Positions 18,801-30,094 of a stretch of DNA of 64,000 bases are shown piece after piece. Position numbers and translations under genes: made by a program. Within the stretch, counting starts at the first letter, position 1. Each line of letters begins with the position of its first letter. Under the pieces are notes generated by a model. That model was not told the DNA's origin, ran no database searches, and saw nothing but the letters and a program-made list of their open reading frames with translations. Source of the stretch: Allodiplogaster sudhausi (taxonomy: Eukaryota; Nematoda; Chromadorea; Rhabditida; Diplogasteridae); contig CALZFC010000356.1 in assembly GCA_945643635.1 (NCBI GenBank), forward strand, positions 2,708,501 through 2,772,500, in the 5' to 3' direction.

Positions 18801-19099
18801 CTTCTCTCTCTCTCTCTCTGTTACAAATTTATCACGATCAAAAATAAATTCATACCTCGTGGCAAAATCAATTTGTTATTTATTTAGTGCATTCTATCTT
18901 CGAGCCACGGTAAATTCTTTGCATTTTATTTCTCAACAAATAATTGTTTAATTTGTAGCTCTACAGAAAAGGTAATTTTTTAACGCCCGACGAGGCAAGA
19001 AGATGGGAATATTCAAAATTGATTTATATTCTGCAATGTGCTAAGAAGATGAATTTTACTTTAATTTGAGCATAATGGTTAGCCCCTCACGTCCTCTAT

Positions 19100-19160
19100 C
19101 TGTCTCGCTCGCTCTATCTCTCACTCTCTCTCTCTCTCTGTCTCTCTCTCTCACTCTCGG
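19100..19160 (+). repeat. (CT)n microsatellite
   Basis: Runs of ctctctct interrupted by single bases. It underlies spurious Ser-Leu ORFs on one strand and Arg-Glu ORFs on the other. Confidence 0.9.
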
Positions 19161-19334
19161 TCTTATTCATTCTCGTTCTCTCAAACGAACCACGGCTATT
19201 TCCTCGAACATCAATGTTAGCAACAACTCTCTTTCACTGGCCGTATTACACTCACTATCAGTCTTGCCCTCTCATCGTTTCGAAATACATCAGGAGAAAC
19301 AAAACATTACAAGTCTCTGTCCAGAGACGCTCAA

Positions 19335-19480
19335 ATGAGTGAATCCCGTTTCTTCCTCTCTCATCTTGTCACCAATGGCATTCGAGAGAACAGGACGATT
19401 TATAAGAACAGAAACCTCAGCAAACATAGGGTGCTTACAATATTGTGCCCTTATAAATCCCATCACAATGTTGGTATAGG
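19335..19480 (-). repeat. dispersed repeat, inverted attagtgacaagg module
   Basis: On the minus strand it shows tgacaag before an agagagg stretch, and agggtgctt/cacaatgttgg words at the other end. It matches 183-290 and 20765-20905. Confidence 0.55.
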
Positions 19481-19759
19481 TGTAGAAGCTGTTTGGTTCT
19501 CAATCCATCCCATCTGTTTTGATTAGAATTTTTTGACGGTTTTCAAGAATATGTTGGTTATAACAGCTCATTTACCCCGTTGAATGGGCAAACTGCAATG
19601 GAATGCGCACAAAAAAAATCAGATCACGTGGTATCAATATCATTGTTGTTAGTCATGAATTGGAAAAGTAATATACCGCCTCGCTGACGTTGTACAGAAT
19701 TAATGTTTCGGTTTGTTTTTATTACAATTCATAGAGCGGGCTTGTGCCCGTTAACCAGA

Positions 19760-19818
19760 TGTGATTTTTAGCCCCTGCCTTTCAGGTGAATGTGCGGCGT
19801 AGAACCACCTGAACATTT
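19760..19818 (-). repeat. dispersed repeat core, copy E inverted
   Basis: The minus strand reads ttcaggtggttctacg, then cacattcacctgaaaggca and ggggctaaaaatcacat. It retains the full caggtg...cacctg dyad. Confidence 0.75.
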
Positions 19819-20166
19819 TGCATTTAAAAAAGTGAAGGGAATAAGTGTTTAAATTAATATGCATAGGTCTCTTGAAATACGCTTATTTAAGGGATCATAA
19901 TTATTTTAAATAACATTTGCTCTTAATTAAGAAAATGCCTTTTTGTAAATCTTGTATTGGCGTTGGCTTTCTTTAATTCTTTAACGTTCTGAAAAAATCA
20001 ACCCTGACTAAAAAATAAAATGCATTCTGTACATATTTCATCGAACTAAATTTACGAAGAATTTTTAAGTATAAATAAAATAGAACTTTTAGGTGTTTTT
20101 TCTATTTATACTTCTAGCTACACGCACATATTCAATACATTTCTGCACATTTTGACGGTCTCTGTA

Positions 20167-20215
20167 CAGAGATTCAAACAGGCCGGCCCCGCCCGCCCCG
20201 TAGGGCCGGCCATTT
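20167..20215. repeat. GC-rich palindrome
   Basis: ggccggccc and gggccggcc form a 9-bp perfect inverted repeat around a 12-nt spacer in otherwise AT-rich DNA. It may be a remnant of the GC-rich foldback family also seen at 39432. Confidence 0.5.
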
Positions 20216-20339
20216 CCAAGGCCTGGGGATGGGAAGGATCTTTCTGCAGATCATAGCGAGAAGCGTTGACCAATCGAATTGCCGTTATCAAGAAAGTTGA
20301 GCGAAAGCTATATAGCGGTCATGAAGTATCGGGCTCCTG

Positions 20340-20528
20340 TCTTCTCTCTCTCTCTCCATCTCTCTCTCTCTCCATCTCTCTCTCTCTTTTTCTCTCTCTC
20401 TTTTTCTCTCTCTCTCTCACTCATTCTCTCTCTCTATCACTCTCTCTCCCTCTTTCTCTATCTCTCTCTCGCTCTCTCTCTCCTATCTCTTTCTCTTTCT
20501 CTCTCTCCTTTTCTTCCTCTCTATTCTC

Positions 20529-20581
<53 letters not shown>

Positions 20582-20585
20582 TTTT
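20340..20585 (+). repeat. long (CT)n tract
   Basis: About 245 bases of ctctct with scattered t and a. The overlapping Ser/Leu-rich frames are artefacts of this repeat. Confidence 0.95.
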
Positions 20586-20764
20586 ATATGACTAAGGGAA
20601 ATCTAGAAAGTTGTTTCTTACATTTCTGTTTAGTCTCAGGATAGAGGAAAATAGAGCTGCTTATCGTTAGTTTTATTCCACGCACCATCAGTATTTTCCT
20701 CTTCGTCGATTCGAAATACATTAGGACATGCATAGCATTTCAAGTCTCTCTCCAGTGTCTTTGA

Positions 20765-20905
20765 AATGATTGAATTCCGATTCTCCCTCTCTCACCTTGT
20801 CACCAATGGCACATTGAGATTAGACGACGATGTAGAAGAACGGAAAACTCAGCAAATATAGGGTGCTTTCCAAATTGTGCACTTATAAATGCCATCACAA
20901 TATCG
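20765..20905 (-). repeat. dispersed repeat, inverted attagtgacaagg module, second inverted copy
   Basis: Carries ctctctcaccttgtcacca and cttataaatgccatcacaa, the complements of words in 172-290 and 590-620. Confidence 0.55.
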
Positions 20906-21248
20906 GTCGACGTATAGAACCGGAGTTGTTAAGTTGTCGCTCGGTCCCATCGTAGTTAGTTTGTCCTTTTAATTTTTGACGGTTTAATGTTCAAAAATAG
21001 GGAGAGATAATTAAGAGCTTTTTGTTTTGTTATAACTGCACATTCATGCCCATATTATCTGCTGCAACTTCAACAACGGATTGAATTGTCAAACAGCAAT
21101 GGATCATGCATAATTAGAAGAAAAAAAAAAGAAATCTATTCGGGCGCTACCAATGTCACTGTTCTTGGTAATAAAATAGAAAATAATACTCCGCTTCGAT
21201 ATGCTTTTATATAAAAGGACTTTTCCCGTCACTTCTATCAATGAGAAC

Positions 21249-21420
21249 TGTCCTGGTGGTTCCGTTCCGCTCATTAACTATGAAGTCGGGGCTAAAAATG
21301 TGATCGACGTTGCATGTGCTATTAGCTAGTGACTGTTTAAACAATATTTAGAACAGTATATCGGTAAAACAGTGGCGAGCTGGTATATTTCCTATTCATA
21401 TAATACTCGTACGTTGATTC
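21249..21420 (+). repeat. dispersed repeat family, diverged copy F
   Basis: Core tgtcctggtggttccg, then cgctcattaactatgaagt and cggggctaaaaatg. The cacctgaaagg half has mutated. Downstream ggtaaaacagtggcgagc matches the other copies. Confidence 0.65.
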
Positions 21421-21529
21421 TGTCAAATGAAAATAATTTTTTTACTGATCGTTATCAGTTTACATATACGCACTGTTACCAAAGCACCCTATCTTTTCTG
21501 AGTTTTCCGTCTCTCTCACGTATTTGACC

Positions 21530-24500
21530 CCGCTGCCCCCCTGTCACCATCATTCAATCAATGGCACCGCAACGCCGTCCCCCCTCCTTCTCCCTCTCCA
21601 TTTAATCATTGGCAACGCAACGCCTCCCTCCCTCCTCAACACCCTTTCAACCAGTGGCCCCCCCTTTACCGCCACTGACCAATATCATTCGCAGGCCCAA
21701 TCATCCTACACACCATAAGACACACATTGAAGCCTGTAAGATCTTACTCTTTAACGCCCGATCAATTGTAAATAAGAGTGCAGAATTAAGCAACATTTTA
21801 AAAGAATCCTTTGGTATTATCGCGATTGTCGAATCATGGTTATCTTCTAAGTATCCCGACTCATTCTTACTAGCCGGCAACACGAACTATAATGTCTTTC
21901 GTACAGACCGTCCTCGCCGCAAAGGTGGCGGTGTAGTTTTGTTAGCTCACTCCGCGATCTCGTGTAAGATTATCTCTTATATTTCATCCGCCGGGTCTTT
22001 TGAGCTTCTTGCCGTTGATTCCAGTTTTAATAGTAGTCTTATCCGCTTTATTACGGTGTACCGCGCCCCCTCTTCCGCTGCAGAAGGCAATTCTTTTCTT
22101 ATAAATTCCCTGCGCGATCTATCAACCTGCGCTCATCCAACTATCATTTTGGGGGACTTTAATTTCCCCGACCTTTACTGGTCTCTTCCTTCACCCCCGG
22201 CAGTCGGCAGTGTCCCTCCCCAATCCAAGCTCTTCCTTGATTTTACCTCCTCCGCATTCTTCGCCCAACTCACACCTACTATTACATGTAACTCCCATAT
22301 TCTTGACCTTATTCTTTGTAACACTCCCCATCTTCTTTCAAATGTTTCTGTTGCCCCTCCTTTCGCTTCATCGGATCATAGCAGCGTAACAGCGGATTTG
22401 TCTCTTTCCCTCTCTTTCCCCAGCTTCACTTATGTTAAAGATTATTCTAAATGTGACTACTCTGCAGCCAATTCATTTCTATTATCTTTCAATTTTCCGG
22501 CAACCCACACAACCTGCACCTGTATAGATGACATGTACTCGCAACTTGTCTCCGCTCTTCAAGTTACCGAATCACTCTTTGTTCCTTTTAAACAAGTCAG
22601 TATTAATGGTGATAGACTCCCTGATCATATCCTCCGATTGCAACGCACACGTTATCGCCTTTGGCTCCATTCCCTTATGATTAAGTCTACAGAATCTGAT
22701 CTTAGTTTTAAAATTGCCAATGACCGTTACAATAAGTCTGTTGATAAGTATTTTCGCAATGTAGAGAAGCATATAGTTGAGTCTAAGAATACATCCCATT
22801 TCTATCGTTATATACGTAATAAGACCTGCTCCAAACCGAGAGGAGTAGACACCCTCACTGATCCTGATCCTCTTGGTATTGATTGTTTCTCTGATATAGA
22901 TAAAGCAGAGCTTCTCTCCCGTACCTTTTCAGATTCCTTTACCACAGATAACGGCTCTCTCCCTCCCTTCTCTACAGCTAGTTCGCGCTCACCTTTCCAT
23001 TTCATCTTTGCTAGGCACGACATATGCCGCGCGATTGAAACCTGGTCCAACAGTTCTTGCATCACTCCCGATCATTTCAATATTAGATTTATTAAAAACC
23101 TTGCAATACCTATTAGCGAATCTCTTGAATATATCTTTAATTTCTCACTGACCTCTTCAACCGTTCCCAGAATTTGGAAACATTCCATTATTGTCCCCAT
23201 TAAGAAGAAGCCACCTTTCTCTAACCCCATCAATTATCGCCCAGTTTCGATCACTTGTCTGTTTTCTAGGCTTTTCGAGAAGCTTGTCTGTCGTAGACTA
23301 TCCTCATGGTGCGATGATAATTTTATCTTTCCGGATGAACAATTCGGTTTCCGTCGTAAGCGCTCCATAGAATTTCAGCTGTTAGACTGTTTAGAAAATT
23401 GGTCTCAATCTTTACACCAAGGAAATTCTACTGACGTTGTTTACTTTGATCACGCTAAAGCTTTTGATAGGGTTAGTCACCCAAAACTTCTTTATAAGCT
23501 CAGATGTCTCTCTTTCCCACCTATTTTAGTAAACTGGATAGCCAGTTTTCTTGACAACCGTACTTTCTCAGTTCGTGTAAATAAGACCCTATCTAAGCCC
23601 CGTAATATAATAAGCGGAATACCTCAAGGCACAGTTATTGGTCCCCTCCTCTTCATCGTCTACACTGCCGACCTCCCCTCTTTAGTCTCCTCTCATGGCG
23701 CAACTGCTCGCTGCTTCGCTGACGATCTTAAAATATTTCAGTCTTTCCCTCCCTCTCAAACCAATCCCGATCTCCAGTCCGCTATCGACGTAGTCGCTAT
23801 TTGGGCAGATACCTGGCAACTTCCCCTCGCCGCTGACAAATGCTCTGTACTCCACATTGGTAGAAATAATCCTCGAATCGCTTATACGCTTAACGGCACT
23901 CCTCTCTCTTCGGTCGATTCCATTCGTGATCTAGGTATAATTATCGATGACCGCTTATCATTTTCTTTACATTGTAATAAAATAGCCAATTCTGCCCTCG
24001 CTAAGGCACATCTCATCCTTCGGTCACTCCGCACTCGTAATAAGAATGTCCTTTTATCTGCTTATACCATCTATGTCCGTTCCATATTAGAAAATTGTAC
24101 GACTGTCTATTCTCCTCACTTACTAAAAGATAACCGCGTTTTAGAAAAGGTCCAGAATTTCTTCTCACGAGCAATTTTCCGGCGATGTTATGGTTATGCT
24201 GCATTGTCCGTCCCTCCCAGCGAGGAAAGGAACCGCATCCTTTCCCTCCCTTCTCTTAGAGCGCGCCGGGAAGATTTTGATTTCACCCTTGCTCGTCGCC
24301 TGATATTTGGACATAGAAAACTGTGCCTTAAACACTCCCATCACTCCATTTTCGTCATTCGCGAACTCGTGGTCTTTCATTTAAGCTAGCTTACCCAACA
24401 TGTCGATCGAAAGTTCGTTCTCACTCCTTCTTTATTCGCGCCGCCAAGTTATTTAATTCTATCGCCCACAATAAGCCTTCGGTTGGATTATAATCTGTCC

Positions 24501-24603
24501 ATTAAGTTCATACATATTCTTTTATTCCATTTATTTCACTTGCTAAATTTTCACTCCACGTATCACTACGGTGTGCGTAAATAAAGTATAAGTATAAGTA
24601 TAA
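21530..24603 (+). mobile_element. non-LTR retrotransposon (LINE), 5' incomplete
   Basis: Contains one long frame for endonuclease and reverse transcriptase, a 3' UTR of about 190 bp, and a short tandem tail of aagtat units (24580-24603), as CR1/L2/Jockey-type elements often have. A second copy of the last 80 bp before the tail lies at 25681-25757. No target duplication was identified. Confidence 0.85.
21609..24389 (+). CDS. LINE endonuclease-reverse transcriptase
   Basis: About 926 codons, open from 21606, with no ATG before the endonuclease domain; the first codon quoted is TTG. The N-terminal third is an apurinic-type endonuclease: IVESWL, catalytic GDFN (G182-N185) and SSDHSSV. The RT follows with YRPVSITCLFSRLFEK, FDHAKAFDRV, SGIPQGTVIGPLLF and the catalytic FADD at residues 703-706. 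The C-terminal thumb and ending ARREDFDFTLARRL are typical of the CR1/L2/Jockey group. No first ORF or zinc-finger protein is seen upstream. Absence of an ATG suggests 5' truncation or loss of ORF1; the rest is intact. Confidence 0.85.
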   Translation: MATQRLPPSSTPFQPVAPPLPPLTNIIRRPNHPTHHKTHIEACKILLFNARSIVNKSAELSNILKESFGIIAIVESWLSSKYPDSFLLAGNTNYNVFRTDRPRRKGGGVVLLAHSAISCKIISYISSAGSFELLAVDSSFNSSLIRFITVYRAPSSAAEGNSFLINSLRDLSTCAHPTIILGDFNFPDLYWSLPSPPAVGSVPPQSKLFLDFTSSAFFAQLTPTITCNSHILDLILCNTPHLLSNVSVAPPFASSDHSSVTADLSLSLSFPSFTYVKDYSKCDYSAANSFLLSFNFPATHTTCTCIDDMYSQLVSALQVTESLFVPFKQVSINGDRLPDHILRLQRTRYRLWLHSLMIKSTESDLSFKIANDRYNKSVDKYFRNVEKHIVESKNTSHFYRYIRNKTCSKPRGVDTLTDPDPLGIDCFSDIDKAELLSRTFSDSFTTDNGSLPPFSTASSRSPFHFIFARHDICRAIETWSNSSCITPDHFNIRFIKNLAIPISESLEYIFNFSLTSSTVPRIWKHSIIVPIKKKPPFSNPINYRPVSITCLFSRLFEKLVCRRLSSWCDDNFIFPDEQFGFRRKRSIEFQLLDCLENWSQSLHQGNSTDVVYFDHAKAFDRVSHPKLLYKLRCLSFPPILVNWIASFLDNRTFSVRVNKTLSKPRNIISGIPQGTVIGPLLFIVYTADLPSLVSSHGATARCFADDLKIFQSFPPSQTNPDLQSAIDVVAIWADTWQLPLAADKCSVLHIGRNNPRIAYTLNGTPLSSVDSIRDLGIIIDDRLSFSLHCNKIANSALAKAHLILRSLRTRNKNVLLSAYTIYVRSILENCTTVYSPHLLKDNRVLEKVQNFFSRAIFRRCYGYAALSVPPSEERNRILSLPSLRARREDFDFTLARRLIFGHRKLCLKHSHHSIFVIRELVVFHLS

Positions 24604-25126
24604 GCTGAACATTTCTACACAAGAGCCTTCTTTCTTCTCTCGCTTCATTCAGCCACGGCTTGCAATTTCGCTCATTACTTTCTAACCTTAGTTGAAGCAA
24701 AAATTCAACTTGAATTCGCGCATTTTTGGCTGACACAATTCTTCGCTCTTTCCAGTATTACTGCGGAAGCCGGGCAAAACGATTTCACATCTGAGTATGT
24801 GACCTTTCAGTCTCTCTCTTTATTATTCTGCCAAGGAATAGCCGGCTGTCTCTGAACAACTTAGCATAGTAGAACCCCTGTAGAATACTTGCAATATGGA
24901 ATTTTACATATTTAAAGTTACGCTTCTCTGCATCATCTAAGGCGAACTTAACTCGGTGGTCAACCTCCTCGGATACCCTCGCGAATACCGCAAAGTATGT
25001 ATATGCTAGAGTGCAAGACACAGAGAGTGAGAGACAGAGAAAAGAGACAGAGAGAAAAAGATACTGCGTTTGAGAGAAAAGTTGAATGAGAGTGAACTGG
25101 AGAGAGCATACTTACATTGAGCTGGA
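24604..25126. other. intergenic stretch, no clear gene
   Basis: A minus-strand frame at 24785-25021 (containing VSEEVDHRVKFALDDAEKR) has protein-like composition but no recognised family and no clear splice context. A GA-rich patch lies at 25020-25075. Otherwise nothing is seen. Confidence 0.4.
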
Positions 25127-25267
25127 GATAAAGGAATTTTAATCCGGGACCAGGAATTTTAATCCGGGAAAAGGAATTTTAATCCGGGACCAGGAATTTT
25201 AAACGGGACCAGGAATTTTAATCCGGGACCAGGAATTTTAATCTGGGACCAGGAATGTTAATCCGGA
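25127..25267 (+). repeat. 20-bp tandem repeat array, about 7 copies
   Basis: The unit ggaattttaatccgggacca is repeated with few changes; one copy lacks bases and one reads ctgggacca. The array ends where the integrase-like fragment begins. Confidence 0.9.
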
Positions 25268-25680
25268 ACCCCCCAAGTGACAGTATCCGCCTTGCTCCTT
25301 TCCTGCACGGAAAGGTGACCCGCTCGGTTGCCTGTCCCCTGCCCCAGACAATCGACGGCAACCGATACATCCTGTCCATGCGAGACGCACTGACCAGGTT
25401 CGCCATCGCTGTCCCACTCAAGGACCAGAGCGCAAACTCTGTCGAACGCGCAATTATGGAGGAAGTGAGCGCCGAAGACGATAGTCACCGACCGAGGGTC
25501 GAACTTCATGGGCGGAGAATTCAAGGAATTCCTCCACAACATGAAGATTGAGCATACCACCGCGACCCCATACCACCATGCGACGAATGGCCTGGTGGAG
25601 CGTCTAAATCGTCAGGTAGAAGAAATCCTGACTACTCACGTGAATGAGACGCAAGACGACTGGGACATCCACCTCCCGCC
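25268..25680 (+). pseudogene. retroelement integrase fragment, frameshifted
   Basis: Two frames one base apart together carry integrase-core features: DGNRYILSMRDALTRF and VPLKDQSANSVERAI in the first; VTDRGSNFMGGEFKEF, TPYHHATNGLVERLNRQ and QDDWDIHLPPVKF in the second. The frame changes at about 25470-25500. It carries the second Asp (TDRGSN) and the Glu (GLVERLNR) of the catalytic triad, but no RT or LTR is next to it, so it is a dead fragment. It is not from the intact element at 4150, whose residues differ. Confidence 0.75.
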
Positions 25681-25757
25681 CGTGAAGTTCATACATATTC
25701 TTTTATTCCATTTATTTCACTTGCTAAATTTTCACTCCACGTATCACTACGGTGTGC
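25681..25757 (+). mobile_element. truncated LINE 3' end
   Basis: Nearly identical to 24497-24575 (ttcatacatattcttttatt ... tatcactacggtgtgc), without the tail. It is joined directly to the integrase fragment, so it looks like a 5'-truncated insertion or recombination product. Confidence 0.8.
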
Positions 25758-25829
25758 TAGAACCTTACAATCAAAACTCAGATCAGATTCAGATGCCTAC
25801 TGGTTGACTGGTTTCTCACTCTCACATTA

Positions 25830-26000
25830 TATTTCCCTCTCTCCCTCTCTAGCTCTTTCCCTCCCTCTCTTCACTCTCCTCTCTCCCTCTCCCTCTCTTT
25901 CACTCTCTCCATCTCCATCTCTCTATTTCTCGCTCTCCCTCTGTCTCGCTCTCTCCTTCTCTCTCTCTCTCCATCTGTGTCGCTTGGTCGTCGCTCGCTT

Positions 26001-26040
<40 letters not shown>
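25830..26040 (+). repeat. long (CT)n tract
   Basis: Mostly ctctct and ccctct. It is followed by a short unique stretch and a second tract at 26159-26188. Confidence 0.95.
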
Positions 26041-26043
<3 letters not shown>

Positions 26044-26082
26044 AACAATAGCAGTTCACAGCTTTCCGTTAATCAATCTGCA

Positions 26083-26152
26083 ATGCAGCTAAAGCGAGTC
26101 CTCCCTGTCTTCTGCATTTTATTCCTTCGCCTTCTAAAAGTTACGACCGAAA

Positions 26153-26160
<8 letters not shown>
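26083..26160 (+). other. candidate signal-peptide exon, unlinked
   Basis: The ATG at 26083 opens MQLKRVLPVFCILFLRLLK, a convincing secretory signal. A donor-like gttacg follows. It could be the missing first exon of the EGF gene, which otherwise has no signal peptide, but the donor phase (0) does not match the first traced exon (phase 1 entry), so an extra exon would be needed. Sequence around it (aaaagttacg, then CT tract, then gctaacaaagagtt) is duplicated near 26888-27030, so it may be part of a repeat. Confidence 0.25.
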
Positions 26161-26188
<28 letters not shown>

Positions 26189-26189
<1 letters not shown>

Positions 26190-27290
26190 AAATATGTTAA
26201 AACAAATAAGCTAGCGCTCTATTCTACTTCCATTTTGGCTAACAAAGAGTTGTTGGCGACAAATGTATTGTCGCCGAATGATTACTCATGTAAGCTAAGT
26301 AAAGATTTTTTTTAGAAATGAGAAGACTCCAAGAAGGAGTCCTTTATGAATACAAGAAATGATAATTAACAAATATAAGATAACTGAAAATCACATTAAA
26401 TTTACAGACACGTATGTTATGCGTTGCACAGAAATATTCTGCAGAATTGTGCATAATAAACAACATTTCTTGATTCCATGAACCCGTTGAAATAAAGCGT
26501 TGATTGATTGATTTATCGGAAATACTGGTTTACAACTGAAATAATTGATGTCACATGAGAGTCCAAAGGAGGGGAAAATGCATTCGTTTGCTCGGCTTTT
26601 ATGCATTCATTTTATTATTAACAGACAGAAGAAATAGGAAGCTTTCGTCGAAAGATGTCAATCTTCAATCTGTATAATGTATTCTCTAATAGGTAATCTC
26701 TTTGATGACTTTTAAGTTTATTCTATAAATTTTGAGACTCTATGTAATTAATGCAAATCCAAGCAGAAGTTGTTGATGTTTTAAAAGGGGGAAATGTCTG
26801 TAGATATGTAAAAATAAATAAAAGAGACAGTGATGGAGCCATAAAATTGCGCACACCGCAGACGACGATTCGACATGCTCAATTGTTTAATGTATAAAAG
26901 TTACGGCCGAGATCTCTCTCTCTCTCTCTCTGTTTCTCTCTCTCTGTCTCTCTCTCTGTCTCTCTCTCATTTCAACTATGAGGAATCTAATAAGGAACCA
27001 ACTATTTTTCTTCCGTTTTAGCTAACAAAGAGTTATTGTCGGCACAGAATATTGTTTGACATCGAAATGCCGTCCTTTAAAACTCCGTTTTTTTTTTGCT
27101 AGCGGCTCCTTTGATTTCTCGCGTGATGTCGCCGTAGCCCGAATCGAGGCTGAAGTCTCTTTGAGATAGAGAGAAAGAGAGAAAGTGAAAGATGTCGAAG
27201 AAGCCCCTCGAGGCGCTCCTTTACTGCCCACTTTGGGCCGTCTTTGATAGTTTGATAGCCAAACGACGGCACCGTTTAATGGCCGCCCCG
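26189..27290. other. non-coding stretch with duplicated segment
   Basis: Segments 26130-26270 and 26886-27060 share aaaagttacg, a (CT)n tract and gctaacaaagagtt in the same order. No gene recognised. Confidence 0.5.
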
Positions 27291-27299
27291 GCGCGTCTC

Positions 27300-27308
27300 C
27301 ATATAAAA
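27300..27308 (+). promoter_or_regulatory. TATA-box candidate upstream of the EGF gene
   Basis: atataaaag sits at the start of a GC-rich island (27230-27420) about 490 bp before the first traced exon of the EGF gene. An ATG at 27375 opens only a 15-codon frame. Promoter use is inferred from position and motif. Confidence 0.3.
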
Positions 27309-27793
27309 GGCGGCCCTAGCATAGGAGGAAGCCAAGAGCAGAGGCGGTGGGCTCGCGGCGGCGTCTTCCGTAGAATGGAGCGAAGCGCCGACTACAGCAG
27401 CGAAGATGCCACGTCGTCTTAACTTTATCCGATATACATATCTAGATTTATAATATATATATATATATATTTTTTATAATTTTAAAAATATATTCTTATA
27501 TTTCTTCAATTACTTAAATTCTACTATTGATTCATGCAGAATATTGCTGATCAATTAAGTTGTAAAGTTGATGTATTTTTTTAAGAAGAAAAAAACCGTG
27601 TCCTTTTCTTGCATTTCGTCCGTCTTCCATGCATTTGTCCAAGTCCGCATCCAAAATTGTCCGTCCTGTCCGACAAAATAACGGATTGCTCTACGGCAAA
27701 TGTCCTGTCTCGAACATTGAATGTCTCAGTTCTGCACTGTCAGAAAAAAAAATATATAAAAAAAACTAGAAAAAAAATTTCGCATTCTTTCAG

Positions 27794-29260
27794 AAGTCAA
27801 AGTTGTACCGAATGAACAGAATGGATTTGACGACAGATGCGGCAGCAGGGTTAGTCAAAGAAAACTATCTTCTTTCGATATCTATGCATAAGTTAGTATT
27901 CAGTGCACTCTCTTCAATATCGGGGGGCTAAGAAAAGATAAGAAGCCGGACCAGGGCAGCCAGAAATGACCCTCTGAAGCATTGAGCATAGAGCTCAAAT
28001 TGCAGGCACACTTCCCGCTGGATCACAAGTGCTGGCATGTCTTTGCCAATACAACGAAGTCGGAGCAGCTGTGCGACAAGAACTTCGGCGTGCTCAAGGT
28101 AAGAAAAAATCTTTTATGCCAGTTTGGTCTTGGTTGGGTATACTGTAGCATCCGAGAAATGGCGGACTTTCCAGGAGAAGGGACTCTCATTCGATCGCTT
28201 CACACTCGCCGAATGCGGATGTGACGAGAAAGCGCGCGGCGACGGCTATCATTGCTGTTAGTGCAGGCGGAGTGCCATCTTGGCATTGAGCCAAAATCAT
28301 CTTGGCATTGAGCCAAAATCAGTAGCAAGAAACAGAAATCGTTGAAGCGTGACGAAATTGTTTTGCATATGCTGAATCGAAGATTCCCCCCATCATTTCC
28401 TTATTAATTAAGAAAAATGCAAATTTCGCTCACGAATTTAAGATGGAAATTCTTGCGGAGAAACACACAAATCAATATGTTGGAAAGGCGGATGGATAAT
28501 TGTCGAATCCATTGTGGATTTATGTTGTGTTGAAATACGTACCATATGTAGGTGAAGAAAAGAAGACGCGATGATTGGAATGCAATGTTGCAGACCGCGA
28601 ATGCTCGACCGCCCAGAAAAAGGATGTCAAGTGCGGCGTCGGCAAGACGTGCAACGTCGACAAGGACGGCAAGCCGTACTGCGGCTGCGACTACGGCTAC
28701 TACATCCCACCCGGCAAGAGCAAATGCCAAAGTTCGTTTGGAAAAAAGAACTTTTTTTTAATAAAAAAAATCTAACAACAAAACATTTGTCTGACTAATC
28801 CACATCTTTTCAGCGACAGAGAGATACCTTAAAGCAACACGAAATAGAATAGAATTCTCGAAAAGCTGCGGTAAAACTGCGTTAAAAATAATAATAATTT
28901 CGATGACGAAATTCTCATAAAAAAATATGTCATCGATGCAATAGTTAAGTAACTGAAAATTCGTCAATTGTTAAGAGAAATAGTCAAGATATCAAGTAAG
29001 GAACGCGATGCGATAAACTGTAGCATCCGAGAAGTGTCGCCTTTTCAGGACATGCAAATCTAAGAAAGAAAGAAAAAGTGGAAGTTTAGCCCTGCCGAGC
29101 GCGTGCGACACGTGCCAGCACTACTGCCACGCTGCGTCCCTCTGTAAGCCGGTGCCGTCGAACGACGGGCAGAGGGACGAGTTGCTCTTTGCGTGCGAGC
29201 CATGCTCTGAGGAACTCGGCTATGTTGGCAGCGGTGGCAAGACATGCAGAAGTACGATCT

Positions 29261-29307
<47 letters not shown>

Positions 29308-30058
29308 GATAGAGAGAGAGAGATGGAGGGAGAGAGAAGGAGGGGGAGAGAAGGAGGGAGAGAGGTGAAGAAAGGGCGGAGAGAGAGAGGGAGAGAGAAG
29401 AGATAAGGTGGGAGAGAGGCGAAGAAAGGGCGGAGAGAGAGAAAGACAAGAGAGAAGGAGAGAGAGAGGTGAAAAGAAGGGAGGAGAGAGAAGCAGGGAG
29501 GGAGGTGAAGAGAAGGGCGGAGAGAGAGAGGTTAATGGAAAATTGGAGAGGGAGAAAGATGTAGAGAAAGAGATCAAGAGAGAAAGAATCAGAGAGAATG
29601 AAAAGAGAGACAGTGAGAGAGAGAGAGCGAGAATAAGGAAATAAGGATAGGACGATAGAGAATTAGAAAGAGAAAGACAAAGTGAGAGTAAAGAGAATGA
29701 TAGAAAAAGAAAATGAGAGAAAGGAAGACAAAGTGAGAGTGCGAAAATGAGTGAAAGAGGAAATGGTAAAAAGAATGAGAGAGAGAACTGGAGATGATAA
29801 AAAGGAAGAGAGAGTGAGAGAGAGAGAAAGACGACGTCGGCACATCATGCAGAAGTATACTATCCTTGTATTTTCCTTTAGTGCCAGCATGACAAAAGCT
29901 ACATGAATGCTGATCGATGTCCACGCAATAGTTCCTTGACACAATGACATTCATTACGAGAGAGAATCAGATAGAGAGAGTGAGAGAAAGTGAGAGTAAA
30001 GAGAAGAGGGGCAGTAAGAGAGAACGAGAATAAGAAAAGAAGGAGAGCAAGAATACGA

Positions 30059-30094
<36 letters not shown>

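Noticed and set aside
20266..20644. Ser/Leu-rich frames over 100 codons
   Set aside because: Translation of a (CT)n microsatellite.
27375..27422. Short frame after the TATA candidate
   Set aside because: Only 15 codons and no link in phase to the first EGF-gene exon.
29060..29644. Arg/Glu-rich and Ser/Leu-rich frames on both strands
   Set aside because: (GA)n microsatellite in an intron.
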